From: Verrucomicrobiota bacterium
GTDB taxonomy: Bacteria > Verrucomicrobiota > Verrucomicrobiia > Chthoniobacterales > UBA10450
Length of the DNA stretch: 64,000 nucleotides
Direction of reading: 5' to 3'
Assembly (NCBI GenBank): GCA_003219415.1
Contig: QHOS01000018.1
Span: 1-64,000 of the forward strand
Under the pieces are notes generated by a model, which saw only the letters and a list, made by a program, of their open reading frames with translations, did not search any database and was not told the DNA's origin. The stretch's first letter is position 1, and each line of letters opens with the position of its first letter. The position numbers were made by a program, and so were the translations under genes. Positions 1 to 9,366 of this stretch are shown here, one piece after another.

Positions 1-5
1 CTGGC

Positions 6-35
6 GGGCCCAGCCCGGAAGGCTTTCGGGCTGCG
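6..35. repeat. GC-rich hairpin near the window start
   Basis: AGCCCGGAA and TTTCGGGCT can pair around a short GGC loop (one G-T pair). No clear T-tract follows on the plus strand. It may be a terminator of a gene left of the window or an intergenic repeat. Confidence 0.35.
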
Positions 36-92
36 ACGCAGCGTCCTTCGGGCAGGCCCATACGGGCCCTCAGAAACGAATTATTTAGTACT

Positions 93-278
93 ATGAAAGC
101 GTTGTTTTCGATAATTCTCGCGTTTGCGGTTTCCGTCGGCACGATGCAGGCGGGACCTGTGAGAACAGCGAAAAACGTGGCGAAAAGTAGTGTACACACG
201 GCCAAGAATGTCGGCCATAGTGTGGTCAAAGGGACAAGGAGAGCCGTGCACACTGTAGTTAATACATTTACGCCATAG
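93..278 (+). CDS. Small secreted basic peptide, unknown function
   Basis: This 61-residue protein is not recognised. It opens with a convincing signal peptide (MKALFSIILAFAVSVGTMQA), so a mature peptide of about 40 residues should be exported. The mature part is built from degenerate repeats of the type TAKNV/HTAKNV/HTVVNT, rich in Lys, Arg, His and Val, with no cysteine. Such a pattern could form one amphipathic helix that binds membrane, nucleic acid or an acidic polymer, but that is inference. No Shine-Dalgarno sequence is visible, which is normal for this window. It is not in an operon with the downstream kinase, which is on the other strand. Confidence 0.5.
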   Translation: MKALFSIILAFAVSVGTMQAGPVRTAKNVAKSSVHTAKNVGHSVVKGTRRAVHTVVNTFTP

Positions 279-370
279 GCGCGCCAGTTCTCACGGTCTC
301 CGAACTTGCCAGCGTATTCGGGGGTCACAGACGGTGAGCGACTGCGCGGAGTGTTCCGCCCCGAGGCAGG

Positions 371-408
371 GTCACTGCGGTGCGGTTTACAAATACCGCC
401 CCAGTGAC
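371..408. terminator. Hairpin downstream of the histidine kinase
   Basis: GTCACTG pairs with CAGTGAC, and an inner GCGGT/ACCGC stem closes a short AT-rich loop. It lies just past the stop of the leftward kinase gene and between convergent genes. There is no long T-run, so it may act only as a weak or Rho-assisted terminator. Confidence 0.4.
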
Positions 409-416
409 GAATGCGT

Positions 417-3400
417 TTACGCGCTTACCGGCGCGGCTGCGCTTTCTTGAATAAGTAAATCGAGCTTGTTCAAATCAATCGGCTTGACGAGATGGTGCTG
501 GAATCCTGCCTCCCGACACTTGCGAATATCGTCTTCCATTCCGAAACCCGTGAGAGCAATGCCAAGAAGCGGGCGCGTGGACTGCAGCGTCTGCATCAGA
601 TCAATGCCGTTGCCATCGGGCAAAGCCAGATCGCTAATGAGTACGTCAAATTCGTGCTTTGTGCCGAGATCGAGCGCAGACTGGAAATTCAGAGCTGACT
701 GCACGTGATACCCGCGCCGTCGAAGCAAGTTCGTAAGCGATCGGTTCGAATCTTCATGATCTTCGACAAGCAGAATCCGCATGGCTTGATGTTCCGGCAA
801 TTTGGGCGAAACCGCAGGCGTAATTTGAGCCGCAGCTCTTTCGCTGGTCGGAAAAACCAGCGTAAACGCGGAGCCTTTGTTTCGACCGGCGCTTTGCGCA
901 GTGATTGTTCCTTTGTGCGCTTCCACAAGCGCTTTGCTAATGGCCAGGCCAAGACCCAGTCCTCCAAGTTGTGTCCGGCCACCTTGTTCGAAAGCATCGA
1001 AAATTTTCGGCAGTTCTTCTGACTCAATTCCCAAGCCGGTGTCCGCGATTTCAACGCGCAATTCTCCCTTGGAAGTGTTGCTCGTCGAAATGGAAATCTG
1101 CCCATCGCTGGGTGTGAACTTCACCGCGTTATTGATCAGGTTCCAAAAGATCTGCTGGAGTCGCGCCGGATCTGCTCGCAAATGAACTTTCCGTGCGCCG
1201 AGATTGAGGGTACGGCTCAGATGCTTTCGATCAATTTCCGCCTGACAAATCTCAAGCGCATTCTGCAACAAGGTATGAGCGTCAACGACTTCAAAATTGA
1301 GCTGTACTTTCCCTCGATCGATACGAGTTAAGTCGAGCAAATCATCGATCAGCCGCGCCTCCAATTCCACGTTGCGGCGGATCATGTGTAGCGATTCGTG
1401 CACTTCCTGTGGCAATGCCGGCTCGCTCTCAAGCGCGAGGGCGGACGCCAGCACCGGCGTAAGAGGCGTGCGCAACTCGTGGCTGAGCATCGCGAGAAAT
1501 TGATCCTTCGCCAGATTGGAGCGCGCTTTTTCTGCCAATTCCAGGTTGGTTTTTTGCAACTCTTCCTGGCGATTCTGAAGCTCTGACGCGAGTGACTGCG
1601 ATTGCTTGAGGAGATTTTCGGTCCGCGTGTTTGCTTCAATTGTGTGTAAGACGATTCCGATACTCTCCGTTAGTTGATCGAGAAATGCCTGATGCGTTGA
1701 ATTGAAACGCTCTAACGATGAAAGTTCCATGACTGCCTTTACTTCTCCTTCAAACAAAATCGGCAGGACCACAATATTCATTGGGCGAGCGGCACCCAAA
1801 GCGGAACTTACTTTCACGTAATCGCTGGGCGCATCGTTTAGTAGAATACGTTGTTTTTCCAGCGCGGCCTGCCCCACCAGGGTCTCGCCTAGCATGAGTG
1901 AAGTCTTCAACCCGCTCTCTTCGCGGCAGGCGTAGCTCGCGAGGAGCTTAAGCTCCGGTTCTCGCCCCGACTTGTCCATAATGTAGAACACTCCTTGTTG
2001 AGCCGGAACCACCGGGGCGAGCTCGGACAAAATCAGTTTACTAACCGTCAACAAGTCTCGCTGGCCTTGCAGCATACGCGTAAACTTTGTGAGATTAGTT
2101 TTGAGCCAGTCCTGCTCCTGATTTCGCAATGTGGTGTCCTTCAAATTGCCGATCATTTCGTTGATGTTGTCCTTCACGGCCGCAACCTCGCCCTGTGCCC
2201 CCACCTGAATCGAACGTGTCAGATCACCTTTTGTGACGGCGGTAGCAACCTCTGCAATGGCTCTGAGTTGCGTCGTAAGATTCGCCGCGAGCCGGTTTAC
2301 ATTATCGGTTAGGTCGCGCCATGTCCCGGCCGCTCCGGGCACACTAGCCTGTCCGCCCAGTTTCCCTTCGACGCCGACCTCGCGCGCGACAGTAGTTACC
2401 TGATCGGCAAACGTCGCGAGGGTATCGATCATGTTGTTGATTGTGTCGGCGAGCTCGCCGATTTCTCCTTTTGCTTCAACAAGGAGCTTTTGGTTCAAGT
2501 CTCCCTTTGCGACAGCGGTGACAATTTTCGCGATACCACGCACTTGGTTCGTCAGATTGCGCGCCATGAAATTCACACTGTCGGTCAAATCCTTCCACGT
2601 GCCGGCAACACCTTGAACTGTAGCTTGTCCACCGAGCTCACCTTCCGTGCCGACCTCACGCGCGACACGCGTTACCTCCGACGCGAATGAATTAAGCTGG
2701 TCCACCATCGTGTTCACGGTGTTTTTCAACTCAAGGATTTCGCCCTTCACATCGACCGTGACTTTTTTCGACAGATCGCCGCGCGCGACCGCCGTCGTTA
2801 CCTCGGCGATATTGCGAACCTGAGCTGTGAGATTTCCCGCCATCATATTCACGTTGTTGGTAAGATCTTGCCATGTTCCCGCAACTCCTCGCACGTCTGC
2901 CTGCCCACCCAGCTTTCCTTCGCTGCCAACCTCCCGGGCCACGCGAGTCACTTCGGACGCAAACGAACGAAGCTGATCAACCATCGTGTTGATCGTGTAT
3001 TTGAGCTCCAAGATCTCACCTCGAACGTCCACGGTGATTTTTTTCGATAAGTCACCGTTGGCCACCGCTGTCGTTACTTCAGCAATATTGCGCACTTGTG
3101 CCGTCAGGTTACTTGCCATGGAATTGACGCTTTCAGTCAAGTCCTTCCAGGTTCCTGCGACACCTCTCACGTCCGCTTGCCCGCCAAGTTTCCCCTCCGT
3201 GCCTACCTCGCGTGCAACGCGCGTCACCTCCGAGGCAAACGAGCTTAGCTGATCGACCATCACGTTAATGGTATTTTTTAATTCAAGGATCTCACCCTTC
3301 ACATCGACGGTGATTTTTTTCGACAGATCTCCCTTGGCGACAGCTGTCGTGACTGCGGCAATGTTGCGCACTTGGCCGGTGAGATTTCGCGCCATGAAAT

Positions 3401-4286
3401 TGACGGAATCTGTCAGGTCCTTCCATGTTCCTGAGACGCCCTCGACGCGAGCTTGTCCACCGAGAATCCCTTCGGAACCCACTTCGCGAGCCACGCGTGT
3501 TACCTCCGAGGCAAACGAACGAAGCTGATCCACCATCACGTTGATTGTGTCTTTCAACTCAAGGAACTCTCCTTTGACATCAACCGTGATTTTCTTTGTT
3601 AAGTCGCCAGTCGCCACTGCCGTTGTCACCGTCGCGATATTACGGACCTGATCGGTAAGGTTGCCGGCCATCAGGTTGACGTTATCAGTCAGATCTTTCC
3701 ACGTCCCCGCGACGCCTTTCACGTTTGCCTGGCCGCCCAGCTTGCCTTCTGTACCCACCTCTCGCGCGACACGTGTAACTTCGGAAGCGAAACCACTGAG
3801 CTGACGTACCATTGTATTTACGATTTTTGCGGTACGCAGAAACTCCCCTTCGAGCGCCTGGCCTTCGATTTCAGTCGCTATCGTTTGAGAAAGATCTCCC
3901 TTTGCGACAGAACCGATTACTCGCGCCATTTCGCTCGTAGGATGACCCAAGTCTCCGATCAAATTATTGACCGACCTCATCGCGTCAGCCCATAAGCCCG
4001 ACGCCTCTCCGAGGGACGCTCTTTGTCTGATCCTGCCTTCCTTTCCAACTACGCGGCTGATGCGTGCCAGTTCTTGTGTCAGGCGCTGATTGAGCCCGAT
4101 CACGTCGTTGAAGGTATCCGCAACTTTGCCGGCTATGCCTGTCCAATCGTCCGGCAGTTGAGCGGAAAAATCTCCGCGCTTGAATGCTGTCAGGGCTGCA
4201 AGGAGCTGCTTGCTATCGAGTTGGTCACCGTTGAGAGAGGAGCTATTGGCTGATCGGAGGCGGGGAGCAGAGGCAGTTTTCTTCAT
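417..4286 (-). CDS. Soluble multi-HAMP hybrid sensor histidine kinase
   Basis: This 1289-residue kinase has no membrane segment. Residues 1-165 hold a divergent HAMP-like unit. Residues 166-717 are six tandem units of exactly 92 residues, each starting FAxxVTxVAREVG and ending near TINxMVDQL: a poly-HAMP array like that of fungal group III (Nik1/Os-1) kinases. A GAF-type domain follows (about 735-885), then a short coiled coil, the HisKA box with phospho-His936 ([10 protein letters not shown]), a HATPase domain with N box near 1052 and ADTGLGI near 1082-1088, and a C-terminal receiver (1169-1289; phospho-acceptor Asp1219, Lys1268). It should autophosphorylate His936 and pass phosphate to its own receiver, probably en route to a phosphotransfer protein encoded elsewhere. 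The stimulus is unknown. In fungal homologues the array responds to osmotic state; transfer of that role here is inference. Confidence 0.93.
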   Translation of the reverse strand: MKKTASAPRLRSANSSSLNGDQLDSKQLLAALTAFKRGDFSAQLPDDWTGIAGKVADTFNDVIGLNQRLTQELARISRVVGKEGRIRQRASLGEASGLWADAMRSVNNLIGDLGHPTSEMARVIGSVAKGDLSQTIATEIEGQALEGEFLRTAKIVNTMVRQLSGFASEVTRVAREVGTEGKLGGQANVKGVAGTWKDLTDNVNLMAGNLTDQVRNIATVTTAVATGDLTKKITVDVKGEFLELKDTINVMVDQLRSFASEVTRVAREVGSEGILGGQARVEGVSGTWKDLTDSVNFMARNLTGQVRNIAAVTTAVAKGDLSKKITVDVKGEILELKNTINVMVDQLSSFASEVTRVAREVGTEGKLGGQADVRGVAGTWKDLTESVNSMASNLTAQVRNIAEVTTAVANGDLSKKITVDVRGEILELKYTINTMVDQLRSFASEVTRVAREVGSEGKLGGQADVRGVAGTWQDLTNNVNMMAGNLTAQVRNIAEVTTAVARGDLSKKVTVDVKGEILELKNTVNTMVDQLNSFASEVTRVAREVGTEGELGGQATVQGVAGTWKDLTDSVNFMARNLTNQVRGIAKIVTAVAKGDLNQKLLVEAKGEIGELADTINNMIDTLATFADQVTTVAREVGVEGKLGGQASVPGAAGTWRDLTDNVNRLAANLTTQLRAIAEVATAVTKGDLTRSIQVGAQGEVAAVKDNINEMIGNLKDTTLRNQEQDWLKTNLTKFTRMLQGQRDLLTVSKLILSELAPVVPAQQGVFYIMDKSGREPELKLLASYACREESGLKTSLMLGETLVGQAALEKQRILLNDAPSDYVKVSSALGAARPMNIVVLPILFEGEVKAVMELSSLERFNSTHQAFLDQLTESIGIVLHTIEANTRTENLLKQSQSLASELQNRQEELQKTNLELAEKARSNLAKDQFLAMLSHELRTPLTPVLASALALESEPALPQEVHESLHMIRRNVELEARLIDDLLDLTRIDRGKVQLNFEVVDAHTLLQNALEICQAEIDRKHLSRTLNLGARKVHLRADPARLQQIFWNLINNAVKFTPSDGQISISTSNTSKGELRVEIADTGLGIESEELPKIFDAFEQGGRTQLGGLGLGLAISKALVEAHKGTITAQSAGRNKGSAFTLVFPTSERAAAQITPAVSPKLPEHQAMRILLVEDHEDSNRSLTNLLRRRGYHVQSALNFQSALDLGTKHEFDVLISDLALPDGNGIDLMQTLQSTRPLLGIALTGFGMEDDIRKCREAGFQHHLVKPIDLNKLDLLIQESAAAPVSA
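2136..3791 (-). repeat. Six tandem 276-bp coding repeats (HAMP array)
   Basis: Six in-frame units of 276 bp (92 codons) encode kinase residues 166-717. Protein identity between the middle units is very high while codons vary, which suggests selection on the protein or older duplications rather than a fresh expansion. The constant unit length with no indels is striking. Confidence 0.9.
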
Positions 4287-4529
4287 AGGAGATCAAGAGG
4301 CCGGGGATTCTCGGGGTCTCGAATTCGACGCGTAAAATCAGAAGACTCATATTTCAGCGTTGTAGAGTAATCGCCCCATCAATCGCACCAAGCCGTATTT
4401 TCTTTAACAAACCCGCAGGCTCCCTAGTTTGTCGCGCAAAAAAGGGCGCGGCGCAAAAATTGCATGCCTAATGCCTAAAAGGGCGCCGCAGGAAGCCCAG
4501 TTCCGCACGCTTGGCTTGGTACAGATATT

Positions 4530-5081
4530 TTAAGAGGGAGCCAACGTTCGCAGGCTGCGCAGTCGGAAGCCAAAAAACATGCCAAGAATGCCGAGTACGA
4601 CCGCGTACCATGCGATGAGCCAGATCACTGCGGCCGCGCCAGCGATAGGATTCCACAGAAGCAGCACCGCGAAAACGATTGATGCCAGCCCCATAAGAAT
4701 TAGAAACCATTCGCCTTTAATTTCGCGGCGCATCTTGACTGCTATCGCAATCTCACTTGCACCGATCATGAGTGCCCAAGCTGCGATATAGATGACTAAA
4801 GCGAGCGCCGTTATCTGAGGCGCGTGGAATGTGAGAAGCCCGACGACGATCCCGAGAATTCCGATGACGAGGTGCCAGCCCCAGTCCGCGTCGGAAGCAC
4901 GATGTCCAATCGCGCCGACAATGCGAAATATCCCGTCGATCAATACCCACGCTCCAAAAAACAGCACCAAAGTTGCGATGGTTAAGCCAGGATATACGAA
5001 CGCGATAATTCCAAAAACAATTGCAGCGATACCCCTTATCACCGGAACCCACCAATGACGTTTTAAGGTTTCGATTAGCAT
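4530..5081 (-). CDS. HdeD-family (DUF308) membrane protein
   Basis: The 183-residue protein is almost entirely hydrophobic, with about six membrane helices arranged as pairs joined by short polar loops, typical of the HdeD/DUF308 family. The N-terminus (MLIETLKRHWWVPVIRGI) and the GIxxFVYPGLT and WNPIAGA segments fit this family. In E. coli HdeD helps acid resistance at high cell density; the role of the wider family is not established. It stands alone, with divergent or unrelated neighbours. Start chosen at the ATG giving the family-typical short cytoplasmic end. Confidence 0.85.
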   Translation of the reverse strand: MLIETLKRHWWVPVIRGIAAIVFGIIAFVYPGLTIATLVLFFGAWVLIDGIFRIVGAIGHRASDADWGWHLVIGILGIVVGLLTFHAPQITALALVIYIAAWALMIGASEIAIAVKMRREIKGEWFLILMGLASIVFAVLLLWNPIAGAAAVIWLIAWYAVVLGILGMFFGFRLRSLRTLAPS

Positions 5082-5210
5082 TTGTTCGTTTTAAAGACGG
5101 GCCCCAATGAAGGCAAGCAGCATTTGAGGAACGTTTCGTCCGGGAAGAGGCGACTACCCAACGATGTCTTCCCGTCGATGGCTAGGAAGCCGTGGCTTGT
5201 GGCGCAACCA

Positions 5211-5978
5211 TCACAATCCGCACTTGGCGCCGGCTTCCGCAATGCTGGAACGAGTTCGAAGGAGAGACGCTAAATAGGTATCGACGAACGGGGCGTTGTT
5301 GATCCGCGCGAGATTGTCGGGCGATTGAAGACGCGAAAAAATCGCATAGGCAATCTTGCTTCGCGGAACACTTTTCTCGCCGTAGCCAGAGGGAATATTG
5401 CTCGACCAGTAGCGGACATACTGGCCGTCCGGGCGATTCTCCGTGCCTAAAAAAATCGTGGAATGTCCGTGCTCGTTTTTTCCCACTTGCCGCGACCAGA
5501 AAATCTTCATGAAATCGCCCGGCTTCGCTTGATCGAGGTTGTCGAAATTCTGCCCAAGCCGAAGCTCGTGAAAAAGACGGGCTGTGCCAGGTCCGTTTGC
5601 GTTCCATCGGCCCCAGACACCTTCGCCGTCGCGCTGATCTCGAATGATCAATCGCTCCAACGTGGAATAATCCAGGTGCAGCTGGCCGTGCGCACGCAAA
5701 GCCTCGATCGTTCTGATAAAAACCAGATATGTTGCGCCTGAGCAAAAACTCGGCGAGGCCTGCGAAGGCAAAATGAAAAATTTGCCGGACTCGAAGTGTG
5801 CCGAAGATTGAAGACGGATCTTTGCAAAGTGCGAAACAGAATAGCGCCCGCCTTGCGGCATCTCCTTGATCTGCTCAAGGATTAAACTGTTGCAATCGCC
5901 GGCGAACGACGCGTGCGATAAAAGAATCCCGAGGAAAACCCAAGCCGCTAGTTGCTTCACGGCGGGATAAGTAATCAT
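5211..5978 (-). CDS. Secreted NlpC/P60-like (papain-fold) protein
   Basis: Start chosen at the ATG at 5978, which opens directly into a signal peptide (MITYPAVKQLAAWVFLGILL... ending near SFAG); a TTG six codons upstream is also open. The mature protein is about 230 residues. It has a papain-like signature order: Cys in PSFCSGATYL at the head of a helix, then PGDFMKIFW, then His in HGHSTIFLG, then a polar residue in RYWSSN. This matches NlpC/P60 or CHAP-type hydrolases, which cleave peptidoglycan peptides or similar amides in the periplasm. The substrate cannot be told. The family assignment rests on motif order only. Confidence 0.6.
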   Translation of the reverse strand: MITYPAVKQLAAWVFLGILLSHASFAGDCNSLILEQIKEMPQGGRYSVSHFAKIRLQSSAHFESGKFFILPSQASPSFCSGATYLVFIRTIEALRAHGQLHLDYSTLERLIIRDQRDGEGVWGRWNANGPGTARLFHELRLGQNFDNLDQAKPGDFMKIFWSRQVGKNEHGHSTIFLGTENRPDGQYVRYWSSNIPSGYGEKSVPRSKIAYAIFSRLQSPDNLARINNAPFVDTYLASLLRTRSSIAEAGAKCGL

Positions 5979-6013
5979 CAAAACGCGATCTGGCAATGGC
6001 CCTGGCCTTCTTT

Positions 6014-6089
6014 GTCATTCCGAGCGTAGTCGAGGAATCTCTGGTCCTCGGGTACAATTAGAGATGTCTCGACTTCGCTCGACATGACA
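6014..6089. repeat. Dispersed inverted repeat, GTCATTCCGAGCG family, copy A
   Basis: About 76 bp. The left arm begins GTCATTCCGAGCGTAGTCGA and the right arm ends TCGACTTCGCTCGACATGAC. The two 29-base arms are near-perfect inverted copies around an 18-base spacer. It lies between the NlpC/P60-like gene and dapF, which diverge from it. Confidence 0.8.
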
Positions 6090-6147
6090 ATGAAGCCGTG
6101 ACTCTAGAAGCGTTGGCTTTCGTTGCAGGCTATGCTAACGAACAGAC

Positions 6148-6951
6148 ATGCTGCGTTTCACCAAAATGAACGGCGCAGGAAACGATTTCATCCTGATCGA
6201 TAACAGGGCAGGCGATATCCATCTAAATCGCACCCAAATCGCGCGCCTTTGTGATCGCCACCGTGGTATCGGAGCGGACGGAATTTTGCTTTTGGAAAAT
6301 CCATCGGACCACGCCGATTTCCGAATGCGGTACTTTAACGCCGATGGGGGAGAAGCGGAGATGTGCGGGAACGGCGCGCGCTGCTTTGCGCGGTTTGCAA
6401 ATAAGGCGGCAGGCGCCAAGGATAAGATTTCTTTTGAAACTCCAGCCGGCGTCATTTCGGCCGAGTTAGCCGGAGACCTCGTGATTCTGCAAATGACCGA
6501 GCCCACCGATTTGCGGCTGAGCATTTCACTTCGCATCGGGGCGGAGAAAAGAATCGTTCATTTCATTAATAGCGGCGTGCCTCATGTGGTTGTTCCCGTC
6601 GCACAAGTCGGTGATGTCGATGTGTCGCGAGAAGGCTCAGCCATTCGTTATCACGAAATGTTTTCGCCAAAGGGCGCAAACGTGAATTTTATTGAGAAAC
6701 GCGGAGTCGATAAGGTCGCTGTCCGCACCTACGAACGAGGTGTGGAAGACGAAACTCTCGCGTGCGGCACCGGCGTAGTTGCAAGCGCACTCGTGTTCGC
6801 GGTTACTGAAAACGTGAAGGGTCCGATCACCGTGATTGCACGCGGCGGAGACGAACTACGCGTTGGGTTTGACAGGATCGACAAGCAGTTTCGCAATGTT
6901 ACGCTCACTGGCCCGGCCGAGTTTGCATTTGAAGGCACGATCGAGATTTAG
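6148..6951 (+). CDS. dapF: Diaminopimelate epimerase
   Basis: DapF interconverts LL- and meso-diaminopimelate, the last step before lysine and the source of the peptidoglycan cross-linker. The 267 residues match the family length. The N-terminus has the typical MNGAGNDFILIDN, the first catalytic cysteine lies in MCGNGARC (about residue 72) and the second in ACGTG (about residue 207), so both acid-base cysteines of this two-thiol, cofactor-free racemase are present. It heads a rightward run dapF-dapA-dapB separated by repeat-filled gaps of roughly 140 bases, so the three may have separate transcripts. No Shine-Dalgarno is visible before the ATG. Confidence 0.97.
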   Translation: MLRFTKMNGAGNDFILIDNRAGDIHLNRTQIARLCDRHRGIGADGILLLENPSDHADFRMRYFNADGGEAEMCGNGARCFARFANKAAGAKDKISFETPAGVISAELAGDLVILQMTEPTDLRLSISLRIGAEKRIVHFINSGVPHVVVPVAQVGDVDVSREGSAIRYHEMFSPKGANVNFIEKRGVDKVAVRTYERGVEDETLACGTGVVASALVFAVTENVKGPITVIARGGDELRVGFDRIDKQFRNVTLTGPAEFAFEGTIEI

Positions 6952-6973
6952 CGCCCGCAACTCTGGGCCTCTC

Positions 6974-7058
6974 TCATTCCGAGCGCAGTCGAGGAATCTC
7001 TAATCTTAACGGACAAATAATCATCCCGCAGCAGCGGGAGACTTCGCTCGACATGACA
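6974..7058. repeat. Dispersed inverted repeat, GTCATTCCGAGCG family, copy B
   Basis: The left arm TCATTCCGAGCGCAGTCGAG matches copy A, and the right arm ends ACTTCGCTCGACATGAC. The centre differs and contains its own small hairpin (CCCGCAGCAGCGGG). It fills the dapF-dapA gap. Confidence 0.8.
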
Positions 7059-7088
7059 ATTGAATAGGCCAAACCTACAGTTAATCGC

Positions 7089-7967
7089 ATGTTCCGCGGT
7101 ACCTTCACGGCCTTAGTCACACCGTTTCGCAATGGCGCGATTGATGTTGCTGCTTTCGAGAAACTAATCGAAAACCAAATCGCTGTCGGAATTACCGGAA
7201 TTGTTGCGGTAGGCACCACCGGCGAATCGCCGACGCTGTCACACGAGGAACGCCAGGAACTGATCCGCCTTGCAGTCGCTACCGCGAAAAGCCGTTGTCA
7301 AGTTCTCGCAGGTACAGGTTCCAACGCGACGCAGCACGCCGTCGCCGATACAAAGGCGGCCGAGAAACTTGGCGCTGACGGTGCACTGCTCGTCGCGCCG
7401 TATTACAACAAGCCGAGCCAGGAAGGTTTGTTTCGCCATTTCAAAACAATTGCCGATGCCACAGCCCTGCCGATCATGCTCTACAACATTCCTGGGCGAT
7501 GCGGGGTGGATGTTGCACCCGATACGGTGACGCGCCTGGCGAAAGAATGCAGGAATATTGTTACAATCAAGGAAGCCAGTGGGAGTGTCGAGCGTGTCAG
7601 CGAGTTGGGCGCGCGTTTGGCTGAGTCATTCACGATTCTAAGCGGTGACGATTCGCTAACGCTTCCGTTCATGTCGGTCGGAGCCGTCGGCGTTGTCAGC
7701 GTTGCTTCAAATCTGTTTCCGGCTGAAATCTGCGCGCTCGTCCGAGCTTATGAATGCGGCGATGCGAAGTTAGCCTTGAACCTGCATCGTAAGATGTTTC
7801 CGCTTTTCAAGGATTTGTTCATCGAGCCGAATCCTGTTCCGGTAAAGACAGCGCTCGGCTGGCGCGGGGCGATGTCGGGCGAAGTGCGTCTCCCTTTATG
7901 CGAGATGAGCGAACCGAATCAGGCGCGCTTACGCAAGACACTCGAAGAATTCGAGCGGACGAAGTAA
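7089..7967 (+). CDS. dapA: 4-hydroxy-tetrahydrodipicolinate synthase
   Basis: DapA condenses pyruvate with aspartate semialdehyde to form the ring precursor of diaminopimelate and lysine. The 292-residue length is standard. Visible signatures are the N-terminal FRGTFTALVTPF, GTTGESPTL (substrate and proton-relay threonines), YNIPGR with the catalytic tyrosine, and the Schiff-base lysine in TIKEASG (about residue 160). The (beta/alpha)8 barrel is complete. It follows dapF and precedes dapB, each separated by an intergenic repeat element. Confidence 0.97.
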   Translation: MFRGTFTALVTPFRNGAIDVAAFEKLIENQIAVGITGIVAVGTTGESPTLSHEERQELIRLAVATAKSRCQVLAGTGSNATQHAVADTKAAEKLGADGALLVAPYYNKPSQEGLFRHFKTIADATALPIMLYNIPGRCGVDVAPDTVTRLAKECRNIVTIKEASGSVERVSELGARLAESFTILSGDDSLTLPFMSVGAVGVVSVASNLFPAEICALVRAYECGDAKLALNLHRKMFPLFKDLFIEPNPVPVKTALGWRGAMSGEVRLPLCEMSEPNQARLRKTLEEFERTK

Positions 7968-7975
7968 TTTGCAGT

Positions 7976-8098
7976 CCCTCACCTCAGTCCTCTCCTCGAC
8001 GGGGGAAGGCTGACTCGCCGTTCTGGCGACCGAGGACGCGAATTTCGAGAGCGAGGAGCATCGCCTCTCCCTTGCAAAGGGAAAGGGCAGGGTGAGGG
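7976..8098. repeat. Intergenic inverted repeat CCCTCACC...GGTGAGGG
   Basis: CCCTCACC at the left end pairs with GGTGAGGG at the right, with further complementary blocks inside (CTCTCC, CTCTCCC/GGGAAAGGG). It fills almost the whole dapA-dapB gap and could fold as a long RNA hairpin after dapA. It belongs to a different family from copies A and B. Confidence 0.65.
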
Positions 8099-8108
8099 TT
8101 CTGCTAAC

Positions 8109-8798
8109 ATGAGGTCATCTTCCGTGCGTGTATTGCTCATCGGTGCGGCTGGGCGTATGGGAAAAACTATTAGTGATCTTGCAAAGGACGACCCAAAAAT
8201 CGACGTCATCGCGCGGTGTGATCTGGGCGATCCGATTGAGCCGGCCATGAGAAACTGCGATGTGGCGATCGATTTCAGTCACGCCGGCGCCACCACTGAA
8301 ATCTGTCGCGCCGCGTTGCAGCATCGCAAGGCGTTGGTTATTGGGACGACGGGTCACACTACAGAGCAGCGCAGCACGATCGAAGAGACCGCGCAATCAT
8401 TGCCGATCGTATTCGCATCCAATTTCAGCATCGGAGTCAATGTGCTTTTCTGGCTGACGCGCAAAGCTGTCGAGCAGCTCGGCGGTAATTTTGAGGTCGC
8501 GATTGTCGAAACGCATCACAAGATGAAAAAAGATGCGCCCAGCGGGACGGCCAAAAGATTAGCCGAGGTCTTGAACGCGACTAAGAAAACGAAGCGTGAA
8601 ATTCCAATCCAATCAATCCGCGAAGGCGACGTAGTTGGCGAGCATACAGTCGTTTTCAGCGGCCCTGGCGAGCGCCTCGAGCTCACGCATCGCGCGGCGA
8701 GCCGGGAAATCTTTGCGCGAGGCGCCTTGCGCGCAGCGGAATGGATTGTCAGCCAGCCGCCGGGACTTTACTCGATGCAGAATGTTCTGGGGCTATAA
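8109..8798 (+). CDS. dapB: 4-hydroxy-tetrahydrodipicolinate reductase
   Basis: DapB reduces the DapA product with NAD(P)H on the lysine/DAP pathway. The N-terminal Rossmann motif is GAAGRMGK, IGTTGHT binds cofactor, and the catalytic/substrate block HHKMKKDAPSGTA holds the conserved His-His-Lys and the Lys of DAPSGTA. At 229 residues it is shorter than the roughly 270-residue enterobacterial enzyme; the missing part lies in the N-terminal domain between the dinucleotide loop and the DVxIDFS segment. All catalytic residues are present. No Shine-Dalgarno is visible. Confidence 0.95.
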   Translation: MRSSSVRVLLIGAAGRMGKTISDLAKDDPKIDVIARCDLGDPIEPAMRNCDVAIDFSHAGATTEICRAALQHRKALVIGTTGHTTEQRSTIEETAQSLPIVFASNFSIGVNVLFWLTRKAVEQLGGNFEVAIVETHHKMKKDAPSGTAKRLAEVLNATKKTKREIPIQSIREGDVVGEHTVVFSGPGERLELTHRAASREIFARGALRAAEWIVSQPPGLYSMQNVLGL

Positions 8799-8801
8799 AT
8801 C

Positions 8802-8852
8802 TGTAGCCGGGGGCGGTGACCCAGGCCACCGGGATCAGCGATCCCGGCTACA
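8802..8852. repeat. TGTAGC...GCTACA inverted repeat, copy 1
   Basis: TGTAGCCGGG at the left pairs with CCCGGCTACA at the right; the inside has a further GGTGACC/GGCCACC pairing. It occupies the dapB-folK gap and ends four bases before the folK ATG. Confidence 0.7.
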
Positions 8853-8855
8853 AAA

Positions 8856-9356
8856 ATGAGAACGGCAGTCGCGCTCGGATCCAATCTCGGCGATCGGCTC
8901 GAGAATTTGCGCGCAGCGCGACGACAAATTATCGAGCTTGCTGACGTAAGACCGCCTGTTTTCTCTGCGGGCATCTACGAAACCGAACCGGTAGATTGCG
9001 AGCCGGGAGCGTCAAATTTTTTGAACACAGTCATTGACTTTGATTTTGAAGGCGACCCCATGCAGTTGCTTGAAGAACTTGCTCGAATCGAGGAGTCGTT
9101 AGGCCGCAAGCGCGATCATCCGAAAAATGTCTCCCGTAGGATCGACATCGACCTGCTGTACTGCGGCGATCAGCAGATCGACAATGAACTCCTGCAATTG
9201 CCGCACCCGCGGATGCACTTGAGAAAATTCGTGCTTCAACCGCTCGCCGATATCCGGGGAGACCTGATCTTGCCTAATCAAAGAAAAGCTGTCCGGGAAT
9301 TGCTCCCAAAACCCGACGAATCTGGAGAGGTGGTTCGATTGATGAACGATTGGTAG
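8856..9356 (+). CDS. folK: HPPK, 2-amino-4-hydroxy-6-hydroxymethyldihydropteridine pyrophosphokinase
   Basis: FolK transfers pyrophosphate from ATP to the pterin, giving the substrate that dihydropteroate synthase joins to p-aminobenzoate in folate synthesis. The 166 residues show the family order: ALGSNLGDRLENL at the N-terminus, YETEPV, the LGRKRD loop, and RRIDIDLLYCGD with the two magnesium-binding aspartates, then LPHPRMHLRKFVLQPL. It matters for the CADD homologue at 56.6-57.3 kb, which in Chlamydia supplies p-aminobenzoate. Confidence 0.95.
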   Translation: MRTAVALGSNLGDRLENLRAARRQIIELADVRPPVFSAGIYETEPVDCEPGASNFLNTVIDFDFEGDPMQLLEELARIEESLGRKRDHPKNVSRRIDIDLLYCGDQQIDNELLQLPHPRMHLRKFVLQPLADIRGDLILPNQRKAVRELLPKPDESGEVVRLMNDW

Positions 9357-9366
9357 CGCGATGGAT

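Noticed and set aside
2431-3528. Plus-strand open frames opposite the HAMP array
   Set aside because: They repeat with the array period and mirror the kinase codons; they are shadows without independent features.
2136-3791. 276-bp tandem repeats as a CRISPR or satellite array
   Set aside because: The period is in frame, encodes HAMP units and has no unique spacers; it is part of the kinase gene.
5182-5745. 187-codon leftward frame overlapping the NlpC/P60-like gene
   Set aside because: Same strand, different frame, no signal peptide or domain; the 5211-5978 frame has both.
6135-6536. 133-codon minus-strand frame inside dapF
   Set aside because: Lies wholly antisense to a conserved gene and has biased composition.
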